Of a stretch of DNA of 64,000 bases, positions 12,481-23,800 are shown piece after piece. The DNA lies in the NCBI RefSeq assembly GCF_040954835.1, contig NC_090698.1, forward strand, positions 5,826,501-5,890,500, in the 5' to 3' direction. The stretch's first letter is position 1. Each line of letters starts with the position of its first letter. Below the pieces are notes generated by a model. It was not told the DNA's origin. It did not search any database and saw only the letters and a list, made by a program, of their open reading frames with translations. Source of the stretch: Lepisosteus oculatus. Its lineage: Eukaryota > Chordata > Actinopteri > Semionotiformes > Lepisosteidae. Both the position numbers and the translations under genes were made by a program.

Positions 12481-13329
12481 TCTTTAGTCTCTTCATCAGG
12501 CCCCAAGGTGTCCAGCTCTCTTTCATGAGCAAAGCCCCTGAAAAATGCCATGTTCACCCCATCCATGGAATCTGCCACTGGGCGCTACGGCGACCTGTCT
12601 CCAGAATTACTCACATCAGAGGAGCGTCCCACGCAACTGGCACGCTTTGACAGCACGGGGCATGTCGCCAGGGACAGGTGGGCCAAGCTTCCAAAGAGCC
12701 CCTGGCACTGATCTGAAGCCTGGGGCTCACTCTTCCCACAATGCAGAGCAGGACCCTGCAGGAAGTGGACAGGGGAGTGCGACACACCATATGGAAGCAC
12801 AGCGTGTGGATCCAATCCTGAAGACCGAGCACAGCACCACCTGCTGGCCCAGCAACACCACTGCACCTGCTCTGCAGTTTCCCCAAGCCCCGCCCTCACC
12901 TGTCCCAGGGAGGGAGGGAGGAGCACAGGCCTGCCGCACAGCTCTGAGAGCCAGCCCGGGTTTTACCAGGTGCAGGCTCTGGTAATAGGCCAGGACCCGG
13001 AGCCAGATACGCCAAGATTGACACCTTGCAGGCTGGGTGATGTCAAGAAAAAAGAAAAGTTCCATTTACAAAAGTTTTATTTTCGCTTGCTACTTTTCAA
13101 AAAGAGAAGAGCTCAGAAACGAACTTGGGAAAATCGTCAGCCTTTAAAGTTCACTGTTAAAATCCGACCTTTCACACCTGCTGTCACAGGCACGGCTGGA
13201 GAGAGAGGAGACAGTTAGAGGAGTGTTCTTCTGATGGGGGTCCTTATTCCGCAGCCCACCGAAAGAGAGGGGCTCCAGCCGGTCCTGCTTGCACACTCAG
13301 TTGCTCCCTCTTCCAGAGTCTCGTCCTGC

Positions 13330-13510
13330 CACGGCCTGCAGGGACTCAGACACCTGCCACTCTCCGTGTAAAGAAGTGCCTCCTATTTTCAGTCCCTCTT
13401 AATTTCCTCTTGTGCCCTGAGGTCATAGTTTCGTTGTTGAACTCGTGCTCTGCTGCATTGGCTTACCAGTAATAACCTTTCAGGATTTTTAATACGTGAT
13501 TCCTAAACAC
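13330..13510 (-). mobile_element. LINE RT-end fragment (family B), reverse
   Basis: Contains aaagaagtgcctcctatttt and cctttcaggatttttaa, the reverse complement of the 3' coding end of a CR1/L2-like LINE that recurs at 16185, 31640, 45290 and 54900. Confidence 0.55.
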
Positions 13511-13990
13511 CTATGGCATTGCTTTAAGACGGGATAAATATTTCAAATTAAATTACAACATGGTACAGGTCAGTGCTTAAACACAACTCTTTCAGAGGTG
13601 TCTCTGAGCCCTGGGCATCTTTACAGATAAACCACTACACAACTGCAGTTAGCTACTGTACAGCAGCAAAACCCTACCACGGCACTGTTACACACCTACA
13701 CAACGCAACTAATCACCTGCACAGCTACACAGGCCACTGTACATGTACACAATAGAACCACTAGTTACACACGTCGTAGAATTCCACAACTACACACACA
13801 CTGCTACACAACAGCACACCTGCTACTCCTCTGCGACAGTACGTGGGGCCTCTCCGCCTCCCGGTCCCTGGTGGAGAGAAGACTTCCATGTTTCAGGGAC
13901 GACCCTCGCAGGGGGGCTGGCCCGAGCTGCTGCTGCCATTACTGGTTTCTCTCGTTTTTATGATAAAGAACTTATTTGAAGATGAATAAG

Positions 13991-13996
13991 AATAAA
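13991..13996 (+). terminator. meis3: Polyadenylation signal, candidate for meis3
   Basis: AATAAA in gaataagaataaaatccc, followed within 40 bp by GT-rich sequence (gagtggggttgtt). It is the best AATAAA downstream of the meis3 stop before the intergenic repeats. Confidence 0.45.
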
Positions 13997-14844
13997 ATCC
14001 CTTCTTTTTCAAACGCAGTGTGCTCATCCTTGGCGAGTGGGGTTGTTAAAACTATATGACATGTTTAGTTCTCCCCCCCCACCTTAACCTCTTTTCCTCC
14101 TCAGTGGTTCTGTCTCTCCTCCCCATCTCTCCCTCTCCCATTCCCCCACCACTTGCGTCTCTGCAGCCTTTCCTGTTCCTGTCTCCCACCTCACTTCCCC
14201 AACGCCTGCGGACCACTCCTATATTCTCCCCATCTCTTCCTCTACTGTATATCATCTCTTCCACTATCTTCTCTCCCTCTATATCATCTCTCTTGCTATC
14301 CTTTCTCCCTATATATCATCTCTCCTGCTGTCCTCTCTCCCTCTATATCATCTCCTGCTATCTTCCCTCTATCTCTTCTGCTATCCTCTCCCCATCCTTC
14401 CAGCCAGAAAAACTCTTCTCCTCTCAGCAGCTGTCTTGCCTCCATGCCCCAAACTACAGTGCGACTCAGTACAAAGTTCAAATTCAAGCTAAAGCCTTCA
14501 GTCATGTCAAACATGAATTCAAACACTTTTGTTCCCCCTCTCTCCATGATTGATGCATATGGCCTCAGGCAAGGGTCAGAGTTCACGGAGGCCAGGGGTC
14601 GAGAGGAAGCGGCCTAGTTTCATGACCCCAGGGCAATGACCCTCAGATAAGGAATGATCCCTGCTTCCTGTCAGCGTATGTCTGTCCATATGCCTGCCAG
14701 TCATAGGCTCTGTGTGCTAATGTTGCTGTTGAATAAGGCATCTGACATATTATGATTCAAATTTGCCTGTAATATCTTGCCAAAAAATTATTTAAACCAT
14801 TCTGAAAATACAAACAGACCAGTGGCCTGATAGAAGCTATAAAC

Positions 14845-15290
14845 ATCCATCCACTTTATCCACTACAGGGTTGTGGGGTTTCCTGGCAAGCAAAGGGCGC
14901 ATGGCCGATCCAGCCTGGATGGGACGCCAGTCCATCACAGGACACAGAAACACAAACACACACACCAGGGCCAGTTTACCCAGAAGTCAATTAACCTAAC
15001 CTACCTCCGGGCACCTGAAGAAGGCTCCACAGCCAAAATGTTGTGTCTCTTTTTCTTTTCCGCATGGAATAAACCTTTCCTCGATCCTTTGCAGCCTACA
15101 ACATCGCAACAAGCAGCTACCTGCTTGAACTTCTATCTTACAGTATGTCTTTGAACTGTGGGAGGACACTGGAGCACCTGAAGGAAACGCAGGAGAACAT
15201 ACAAACTCCACACAGCCAGCACCCCAGGAACTGAACCCAGGCCCCAGTAACAATGCTGACCACTGCTCCACCATGCCACCCAAACACAAC
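14845..15290 (+). mobile_element. Fish interspersed repeat A, interrupted by a foldback-family element
   Basis: The left part (14845-15001) has gggacgccagtccatcacag and ccagtttacccagaag. The right part (15141-15290) has tgtgggaggacactggagc and acatacaaactccacac. Together they form the common fish repeat whose signature is a GTGGGAGGAAAC-like segment followed by AACTCCACACAG. Bases 15002-15140 between them belong to another family. Confidence 0.7.
15002..15140 (+). mobile_element. Foldback-family element, one arm, nested in repeat A
   Basis: Contains cacctgaagaaggctccaca, then gccaaaatgttgtg, tggaataaacctttc and ccttt-gcag. The same modules occur at 21191, 34521 and 48570. Here only one arm is present. 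Confidence 0.65.
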
Positions 15291-16184
15291 ATTCTGGATA
15301 AAATACAAAGAAAAGGACATCACTCACATTACTAGTTGATTAAATCCATTCATCAAACCTTCTTCACAAAATTCAGCTTGGCCTCAGTTTGCGAAGTCAC
15401 GATCAGGCTGACACGACTGGGAGGTGGCAGACTGAATCTGCAGACACGTTCTGCGATTGTACAGTCGCGCAGTTTTTATTCTGTGTGACTTCAGTGTCAC
15501 TTTCAGAAGCGAGTGCTGCCGATGTCAGTGTACAGTAACAGCACAATGGGGGAAGAGCCGATGTGGCGTCCTGAGCTCCGGCAGCCAGACTGGAGAATGG
15601 GTACTATGATGCTGTCCCAGTGAGTAATAAAATATATCATCGACATGTGTGAAAGTAATATAGAAGAATTCGGACGCATGTTCGTATCGCATTTCAGCCC
15701 TGGCTGGGTCATGCTCACCATGAGGTGTGTGCCATAACTGCACTCCTTTGATACTGCCGCAGCTGGGAATCGCAAAAGAGTCTTCCCAGCTGCCCTTCCT
15801 CTAGCAGCTCAAGGTCTTAATGAATTTTGAAGTGCCCACCTTGTCTCTGGTCATGCCTCCCCAATTTGGGAGCACCAAACGCTTACCTGCGTGACTGACC
15901 ACAGACCACAGAGCTTTTTACCGGCGCAGAAAGTAATGGAGGCAACATCGCAACATCACACCATCGGCGTGGTGAAGCATGCAACAGTAGGGTTGCACGT
16001 TTGCACTCTCCTGTCAGGACAAAAAGACCCCGACCAAACACAATCCCCTCTAAACAGAAGTTAAGACTTCAAATTGTTAATCACTGCTTGAGGCATCCCA
16101 GTCCCAGTCAGCCAATGACACAGAACAGACTGGAAGTAGTGCTCTCTCTCCACTGCAGGGAGAAAAGAGATGCTGTGTAAAAAC

Positions 16185-16640
16185 TGTAGGAGGTACTAGT
16201 TAGGCCTTATTTAGAATATTGTTCACATCTTTCGTCACCACATTATCGAGAAGATACCGTTGCTCTGGAACCAGTGCAGAGAAGAGTAGCCAGATACATG
16301 CTGGGGCTTGTAGGCATGTCAGGCTGAAGGAACCAACTCTCCGTTGTCTTGAACAGAGAATACTACGAGGGGACAATGCAGCAAATTTCCTCAGCATGAA
16401 CAGTGAAACATAAAGCAGAAGGTACAAGTGGGAACCACATGGAAACTCTGAAGAGGAGACAATTCTTTACACAAAGGGTTGTGGAAGTCCGGAACAAGTT
16501 ACCCTGTCAAGTGGCTGAAGCTGGGTTCTTTTAAGAAATGGTTGGATGAGATCCTTCAACTAATGAGATCAGGAAAACCAAACAAGCTTGATGGGTCGAA
16601 TTATGTCCACAGATACCCTTCCCCGTCCCAAACTGATCAG
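16185..16640 (+). mobile_element. LINE reverse-transcriptase 3' end (family B), degenerate
   Basis: Broken frames recall the C-terminal end of CR1/L2-type ORF2: LEYC, then ALEPVQRRVARYMLG, then RLKEPTLRCLEQRILRGD, then FFTQRVVEVRNKLP and KKWLDEIL. Stops and shifts show it is dead. It is 5'-truncated, as usual for LINEs. Confidence 0.7.
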
Positions 16641-18028
16641 ATTGAATTAAGGCTCCGGTGATGAAACATCGTAAGTGCAGTGGGAGAACCGGCAGCTTGG
16701 CAGAGCACACGGTGCATGTGTTCATCAGACTGAGTATTTGCGTCCGAGTGTGGGCCAGAATTGCACTCGCTTGTGCGGGGAGAAGACTCGCTGCCAGCCA
16801 GTGCAAGGAGAACAGGGGGAGGAGAAGGGAGGCTGGCAATCATGAATCATCCTATTACACACCTGTCAGAGCCCATACAATGAGGGAGGGAGAGGGGGAG
16901 AGAGGGGCACTGGGGCTGCTGCTGTTTTCACACTGGGAGGGCTTTTCCATGGCAAGGCGGACTTAAAGAAAGGGAACAAAGAGAAAAACGTGAGAAAGAA
17001 GAAGCTACAGAAATTAAAAGGGAAACAGAGCAGACGCTCCAGAGGCACACAGTGCAGGGGGGGGGGTGGAGAGTCGGGGGGAAGAGGCCCTTGTTTTGGG
17101 AAAGCAGCACAAACTCACATTTTGAATCAGTGGGATCCAGCTGAACTGTTTACATGTTGTGCTGCATTGTGGTCATGCAGAACAAGAACATAGAAGACAA
17201 TATGAGGGTACATCAGTGTGACCCCACAGCTGGAGCCCAGTGACCCCAACCCGCTGCCGTGATCCCAGAGAGCCCAGTCTGCCCCCCCCCCACCCACCCA
17301 GCTGCATGCTCCACTTCACATCTGTGGTTGTTTGTTCTGCTCCAAGCACATTCCAGCCCATTGTCCAAAACCGATTCAGAAACAGCCATACCTCTCCCAA
17401 AACAAGGCCCTGCCAGGTCGCGTCCGTGTTTAATCTCATCTGGCAAGCTCTTATAGACTGTTCTCAGACTTCGACCCTTCTTCACTTCACATGAACACAG
17501 CCGAACAAAATCAGGAGAACTAACAGGAACATGTTGCCAATCACAGTTAAGAGAGAACGGCCTGGCTATGGTTAAGGAAGACTCAAATATTAGTTTATTT
17601 TTCTACTAAGTCTGCTTCTTGTAACATTTGCACAGTTTATATGAATAGTGATAATCTGATAGAATCAGGAGCTCTTTTTGCTCCAAAACAGGTAACTACA
17701 ATACCTTCAAAATGAGTCTATATTATTTACTTATTATATATATATATGCTATTGGTGCAGTGTAGCATAGAAGGTAAGTCTCTGTTGTCATGACCCCAAT
17801 AGCCCCAGTCCACCCAGCTGTATAAATGGGGACCAGCACTGCTGGGGGTAAATCCCTACCATTAACTAGTGTCCCATCCAGGAGATGGGAAGCCAGGTGC
17901 CCTGCTGGTGACTTCATGCTAAGCTCTGGCTTGTATTTCCTATCATGTATACGCAGTGTAGTGTGCAGAGTAAGACAAGAGTGCCCTCTTGTGGCATTGT
18001 GAACCAGAGCACTCTATTATACCTTACG

Positions 18029-18481
18029 AATAATACTAATAATTGCTTTCACTTATATAGCACTTTTCTGGACACTCCACTCAAAGAGCTTTACAGGTGT
18101 AATGGAGATTCCCTCCACCACCACCAGTGTGCAGCCCCACCTGGATGATGTGCCAGTACTCTCCCCACACACCAGCTCTCAGTGGGAGGAGAACAGAGAG
18201 ATAGAGCCAGTTCAGAGATGGGATTAGGAGGCCATGATTGGTAAAAGCCAGGGGGAAATTTGGCCAGGACACCGGGGTTACACCCCTACTCTTTTCAAGA
18301 AATGCCCTGGGATTGATGACCACAGAGAGCCAGAACCTCAGTTTTATGTCTCCTCTGAAGGACGGCGCCTTTTTTACAGTATAGTGTCCTCGTCACTATT
18401 CTGGGGCATTAGGACCCACAAAGACCACAGGGTGAGCGCCCCCTGCTGGCCCCACTAACACCTCTTCCAGCAGCAACCTTA
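18029..18481 (-). mobile_element. SINE-like element, full copy, reverse
   Basis: Reverse complement of the 6187 copy over its whole length, from the AT-rich tail near 18029 to gctgctggaagaggtgtt at 18481. It shares ccaaatttccccctggc and the cgccgtcctt module. Confidence 0.8.
18435..18449 (-). promoter_or_regulatory. CTCF-like motif inside reverse SINE
   Basis: On the minus strand CCAGCAGGGGGCGCT, a full match to CCASYAGRGGGCRS and at the same element position as in the 6217 copy, but in opposite genomic orientation. Confidence 0.5.
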
Positions 18482-20661
18482 GCTTTCCCAGGAGTCCCTC
18501 CCTCCAGGTACTGACCAGGCTCACACTGCTGAGCTCCAGTGGGCTGCCAGCTGTGAGTTGCAGGTTGACATACTTGCCCTTCGCCGACAGGCGCGGGTAA
18601 CCCGCTGAACCCCATGTATGATGGGGATCGGAGATGCAATTATACCTCCTGAAGGCTACAGATCTCCAATAACACCAGCTGATTTAATAATTGCCTTCCA
18701 TTCACATGCCTGCAAAAGTGTGTGGGTGACTGGCTGACCTACATCTCTACAATAAGGCTCTACGTTTTCCATGTTTGTTTTAAATCACATGGTTGTACCT
18801 TCAAACGTATTAGCTGTTTCCCAGTTAAAAACACTAAAACTCTTCATCACCAAGCAAGGCCAGAGCTGCTTCTCACTGAACATCACAGCCACTGTGTCTC
18901 TTGCCACATCAGTCCCTCAAGCACAGTTCACAGGTATTTCCAGAGCCCCTTCAACACCTTTCAGCCCTGCAGCTTCACAAGTCAGACTAGGAGAGAAGCA
19001 TTAAGGCAGAGGGTTGATTTTCACCAGCAGAGCAATGAGGCGTCCAGACCAACATTTTTCTCAAAAGAATGGAGATGCATGCAGTCAATGGTTATTAATG
19101 CCATAAAAACATCCTACACAGAAGGCAATAAACACATTTTGCTAAACTGGGATCTAGGGAACAGAAACACAATTTATGGCCTTTTTAGTAGCAGGAAAAT
19201 AAACTCAGAAAATGAACAGTCCTCGTTAAACACCATACTTCTTTATCACTGGCAAGCTATGAGAACAAAGAACCACTTTTACAGCCTTCCTATAAGGGAC
19301 ATATAATAATTACACAGCTCTCCTGTGAGGAACACAGGGCAGGCAAGGAGTCATGAGGATAGCAATGTCTGCTGATCTGCCACAGAGGTCGATAGGTGTG
19401 AATTGTTTGTATATAAGTTCACATATCACTGTATCTGGTATAGTACGCAATCAAGTGGTGCGCATTGATTGGGATAAAGAGTCAACTGGTGGAGGACTGA
19501 GAGCCAGATTCTCACAAGCAGTTAATTTAGATTGGCGTGGTATGTAAAGGGACTCACAGTGACAGCTAGTGTTGGGTTTGTTTTGTATAAAGTAAAGAGT
19601 TTTGAACACACTGACACTCCTTTATATGAAAAACGACAAGAGCACGAGGACCCCCACTGTGTGAAACTGCGTCTGATGCCACAGAGAGGGCTCCGCCAGC
19701 GCAAGGGCCAATCCCGTCTCAGGTGAGCAGGAATGGCAGGTGTCTCAGCCAATAGTGAGAAGGCCTTGGTGGGATGAAGAATCCAAACTGGTCAAATGTA
19801 TGAATGAAAAAAACAGATCAAGAGTGAATGAATCTATCAGTTATGTTATTACAGTGACTGTTTCACACAAGAAGTAACGAGGTAAAAAGATATAACTCAG
19901 CCTTACACATACCTATTCAAGCAAAACATCTCAACATACACGAGTGAACAGAAGTGTGTTACAACAGCTGTTACCAATACTGTGAATATATTTGCATGTT
20001 TCTGACAATTTCTATTGCAGTACAATGTAATAAACAACAGCACGACAGTGCCTTATACAGAAGTTAAATATTTTTAAGTATTACAGGTAGTGTAAATATA
20101 ATATGCAGCACAAAATATTTATAAATTATAATATTTATCATATGATCATTTCTCATCATGGGTTGAATGTACTCTGCACAGTGACGTATTTAACAAGACA
20201 ACACGCACTGTCCCTTGAATTATCACTAATTAAGTAGTGGAATTGCAGTACTCTTCAGTTCACAGCTACATACAGTATCATCACACAGCCCCCTGCTTTA
20301 TTGCACTATACTGTGTAGCACAGTAAGGCACTGTATGGTCCCATTCTACAATTTACTATATTATGTAGCACATTAAGGCACTATATGGTCCCATACTATA
20401 TTGTACTGTACAGTAAAGTACAGTCCTGTGTTGCATTATAGCACACTACATTGAGGCATCGTATAGTTTACTACTATACTGTACCATAAAGTGCAGTAGA
20501 ATATAATAACTATCCACTACACAGTACAACAGAGAACTGGATTGTAATGTACAGTATACTGCAGTATCCTATTAGTGAGGAATTCCTTTATCCTCTGGGG
20601 CTCAGTACTTACACATGGGCACAAGCAGTTGCTATGATTCAGAGATGTGCTAAACTGACCG

Positions 20662-20667
20662 TTTATT
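20662..20667 (-). terminator. catsperg: Polyadenylation signal of catsperg
   Basis: AATAAA on the minus strand, about 207 bp downstream of the catsperg stop codon. No other canonical signal lies closer. Confidence 0.6.
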
Positions 20668-20873
20668 CTGAAATCAGTGTGCGGGCAGATTGGAGGGGCC
20701 ATCTTCCCACACGCCAGTCTCACTGTGCACCGGAAACACCTCAGAACCTGAAACACCAGCAAAGCAAATCAAGCCTCGCAAGGACACCAGGACAGCCCAC
20801 CAACAGAAAACCTTCTTCAGAGCCGAGCCAACCACCGGTCAGAGACTTGGAAACATCTCACACCACTGTTCAC

Positions 20874-23800
20874 TCAAGACAAAAAACGACGGAGTCCAGA
20901 GGCAGTCGCCGCTGTCGTACCGCGATGCTTATCGATTGTGCCCCGGATGTGGCGGAAGAAGGAGGTCAGGTGGGACTTGAGCCAAGGCCCACAGCAGCGG
21001 TAAACGATGAAGGAGAACAGCACGGCCCACAGCACGCCCAGGGTCACCTGAGAGAGATTTAAAAGCAGGAGGGACAGAAAGAGGCAGAAACTGGTACAGA
21101 CTGTCTGTGTTACTGGTTGGTAGGACACTCATCAATGAGGTCCAAGAACCTCAACTAGGTCAAAACGCCGTTTGCAATATCCCAGTAGGGAGCTGCGTCA
21201 GCATGCGTAGGCTGCAAAGGAACAGGTCAAGTTGATTCCATTACCAAAAGGAAAAGAAAAGAGAAAATGTTCGGCTGTGGAGCCTTCTTCAGGTGTGTGT
21301 GCCGTTAGGTGGGTGTGTGACACACCTGGAAAAGTCGAAACATTGTGTCTCTGTTCTTTTCCTTTCAGCCTGGAGTCAACCTTTACCTGTTCATTTTTAA
21401 TATCCCCTCCTTTGCGACTCTTTCTGATCTGCGCGCGCGAGTCGGCGCTCACCAGCATGTGGAAGAGCCCTCGGTAGGGGTCCAGAGGCAGGCCGTGCAC
21501 GTGGATGACAAACTGCAGAGCGTAGTCACAGTACGTACTGACATCCACACCCCTGCTCACAGATACACAGAGGTAAGGGGAAGACAGCGCTAATATGACC
21601 CCCCCCTACCCCCCCCCACGATAGGGTCTAACAGGCGCACACACAGGGCTGTGCCCACACACAGATTCATAACAACAAAGGAAGGATACAAATGAGGAGG
21701 CCTCTTCTTTGGTGGCTATTAGCTTACTGACACACTGACATGAAGGCATCAGCCACACACAGACAGGTGCTGACCTGTTGGACACTTCTATGAGGAAGAA
21801 GAACTCGGGGGCCATGAGGCCGGTGACAGGAATGTCAGTGCAAGGAGAATTCCTCTGACAAATCCACCTGCAATCAGAGCCACAACACCATTTCAGTTCA
21901 AGCCTCATTGTCATGTCATTTCCCAAACTGCTTTATACCATACGGTGTCGCGGGAAGCCAGAGCCAACCCGACAAGCAACGAGCGCAAGGCAGGGCACGC
22001 CCTGGAGGGGGCGCCAGTCCACCGCAGGGCCAGTGCAAGCCAATCATACACAGGGACCACGGGGAGGCCACAGTAAAGGCCGAGGGGGGAAATTTGGCCC
22101 GGACACCGGGATATCTCCCTACTCTTATCGAGAAATGCCCGGGGATCTTTAATGACCACTGAGAGTCAGGATGAGGTGAGGGCCAGGCTTGTTTACAGCT
22201 GGTGGTGCCATATTGCAAAGGGCACAAAACAAACAAAACCTTGATTCTGAAATAAAAAAATGAAGACAAATGGGTTACATTTAATGGGTGTTACACAAGT
22301 GGAGAGGCTGAGGGTAAAAGACAGCAAATGACAGCAGTATGTAGCAGCATGATAGCAATACATGGTGAGCAGACTGGAGGATATACCCAATGCTGCTGGA
22401 GGCACCCTGTAAGATCGGAAAGCCCTCCTCTGTGGTGTTGAAGGGACGGCCAGACTCATCCGCCATCATCCACACCAGCGCCATTTCTGAACTGTGACAC
22501 ACACACAGGGAGAGACGGAGAGGCAATGGGTGAACCAGGGAAGAGGGAGAAACACAGAAAAAGGATATTACAATGTGCAATACTGCAAAAACCACTGCGC
22601 TTTCTTTAACCTGTCATACAGCGCAGTCTTCAGGCTGAGCCCTACAGTCTACACGTCAGTGGATGAAACCTGGGCTGCGATCAGAGAGCTGTAATCAGGA
22701 TCTCTTCTGCTGGACTGTGCTGAACAGGGCTGCATTATTAACAGTGGCTGTTCCACTGTTCTGTGCAAACTATAGTCTGTGCCAGGCTGCAGACAGTGCA
22801 CTGGATTACCTGTGGTTGAGGCTATTGTACCTCAGCACCTCCTCGACAGTGTAGTTGCGCAGATTGTCGTAGGAGTAAGGTCCTCCACCCACCACTTTGA
22901 AGGTGTAACTGCAACAAAACCGAGGTCTAGGCTTAAGGACCACACACAACACTGACTGCACAACATCCCACTCACACTGCACATCAACGTATAGAATGCC
23001 ATGTAAAACACACATTGACTACCCAACACCCTACACACTGGCTACAGACTGCAACTCATTCTAAACAACACTCATTACTATACTAACTACACCAACATCA
23101 CAAACTGGCAACACAACATACCTGCCACTATACAACACCATGGCTACACAACTGACATAAACACAAGCATGTACACACTCCAAGCCATTACGGCCTACTG
23201 GTTAAAGAAGAGACCCACAGGGTTTTAACTGATAACTGAGGAGGGGGGGGACTTCTCACCTGCCCAGGAAGCGTCCAGACTCCCCAGACACCATGTCCTG
23301 GATCAGGAAGAACGGATAGAAGGCTGCAGAGAGAGAGAAAAACAGCCACGCTGCCAGAGAGACGCTCACTGTGCACAGAGGGAGCACGTGGCAGTGAAAG
23401 AGAAACACTGAAGGATAAACAGGGCTCCTCACTGCTGGGCCAAGACCAGTAACTCAAGAGAGTGGTGGATGTTGTAACTGTTCTAATAGCAGAACCAGCC
23501 TGTGGTATACACAGCAGGGCAGAGTCAAGAAGGACAGTGACAAACTCACAGCGACGGTGTGACAGAGCCAGACAGTATCAGGGTCTCTGGGGGTTGGGCC
23601 TGGAGAGGCAGGCAGTGACAGACACAGCAGGGCAGAGTCAAGAGCTACAGCGACAGTGTGACAGAGCCAGGCAGTATGACACTGAATGTCTTCACAATAG
23701 AAGCAAGGTCTCTTAGGGTCGGGGCCGAGAAAGACAGACAGTGGCAAACTGAAAGCAACAGTCTGACAGAGCCAGAGAGTTCGACACTGACTGTCCTCAT

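Larger units (their letters stand above)
11280..14015 (+). other. meis3: Probable 3' UTR of meis3
   Basis: The sequence follows the TGA of meis3. It comprises the minisatellite to 12480, then unique sequence, a reverse-oriented LINE fragment at 13330-13510 and CA-rich sequence near 13620-13830, ending after a polyadenylation signal at 13991. No other gene is visible here. Its extent as UTR is inferred. Confidence 0.45.
14016..20640. other. Intergenic region between convergent meis3 and catsperg
   Basis: No convincing gene. Contents: a CT-rich stretch at 14080-14400 (atatcatctctcctgc repeats); a fish interspersed repeat split by another element (14845-15290); a LINE RT end (16185-16640); a reverse SINE (18029-18481); and AT-rich sequence with weak repeats of ctatactgta type at 20280-20560. 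The short open frames have no recognisable similarity apart from the LINE fragment. Confidence 0.6.

Noticed and set aside
11245-12650. Several 120-260-codon frames on both strands
   Set aside because: Products of the 57/63-bp minisatellite in the meis3 3' UTR; repetitive peptides with no flanking gene structure.
14056-14617. Overlapping frames of 154-165 codons rich in Ser, Leu and Pro
   Set aside because: They follow a CT-rich low-complexity stretch, with no start context or conserved domain.
17973-17992. Further CTCF-like motif (minus strand, near CCACAAGAGGGCAC)
   Set aside because: It deviates at the Y position of the core, and single weak matches are expected by chance.
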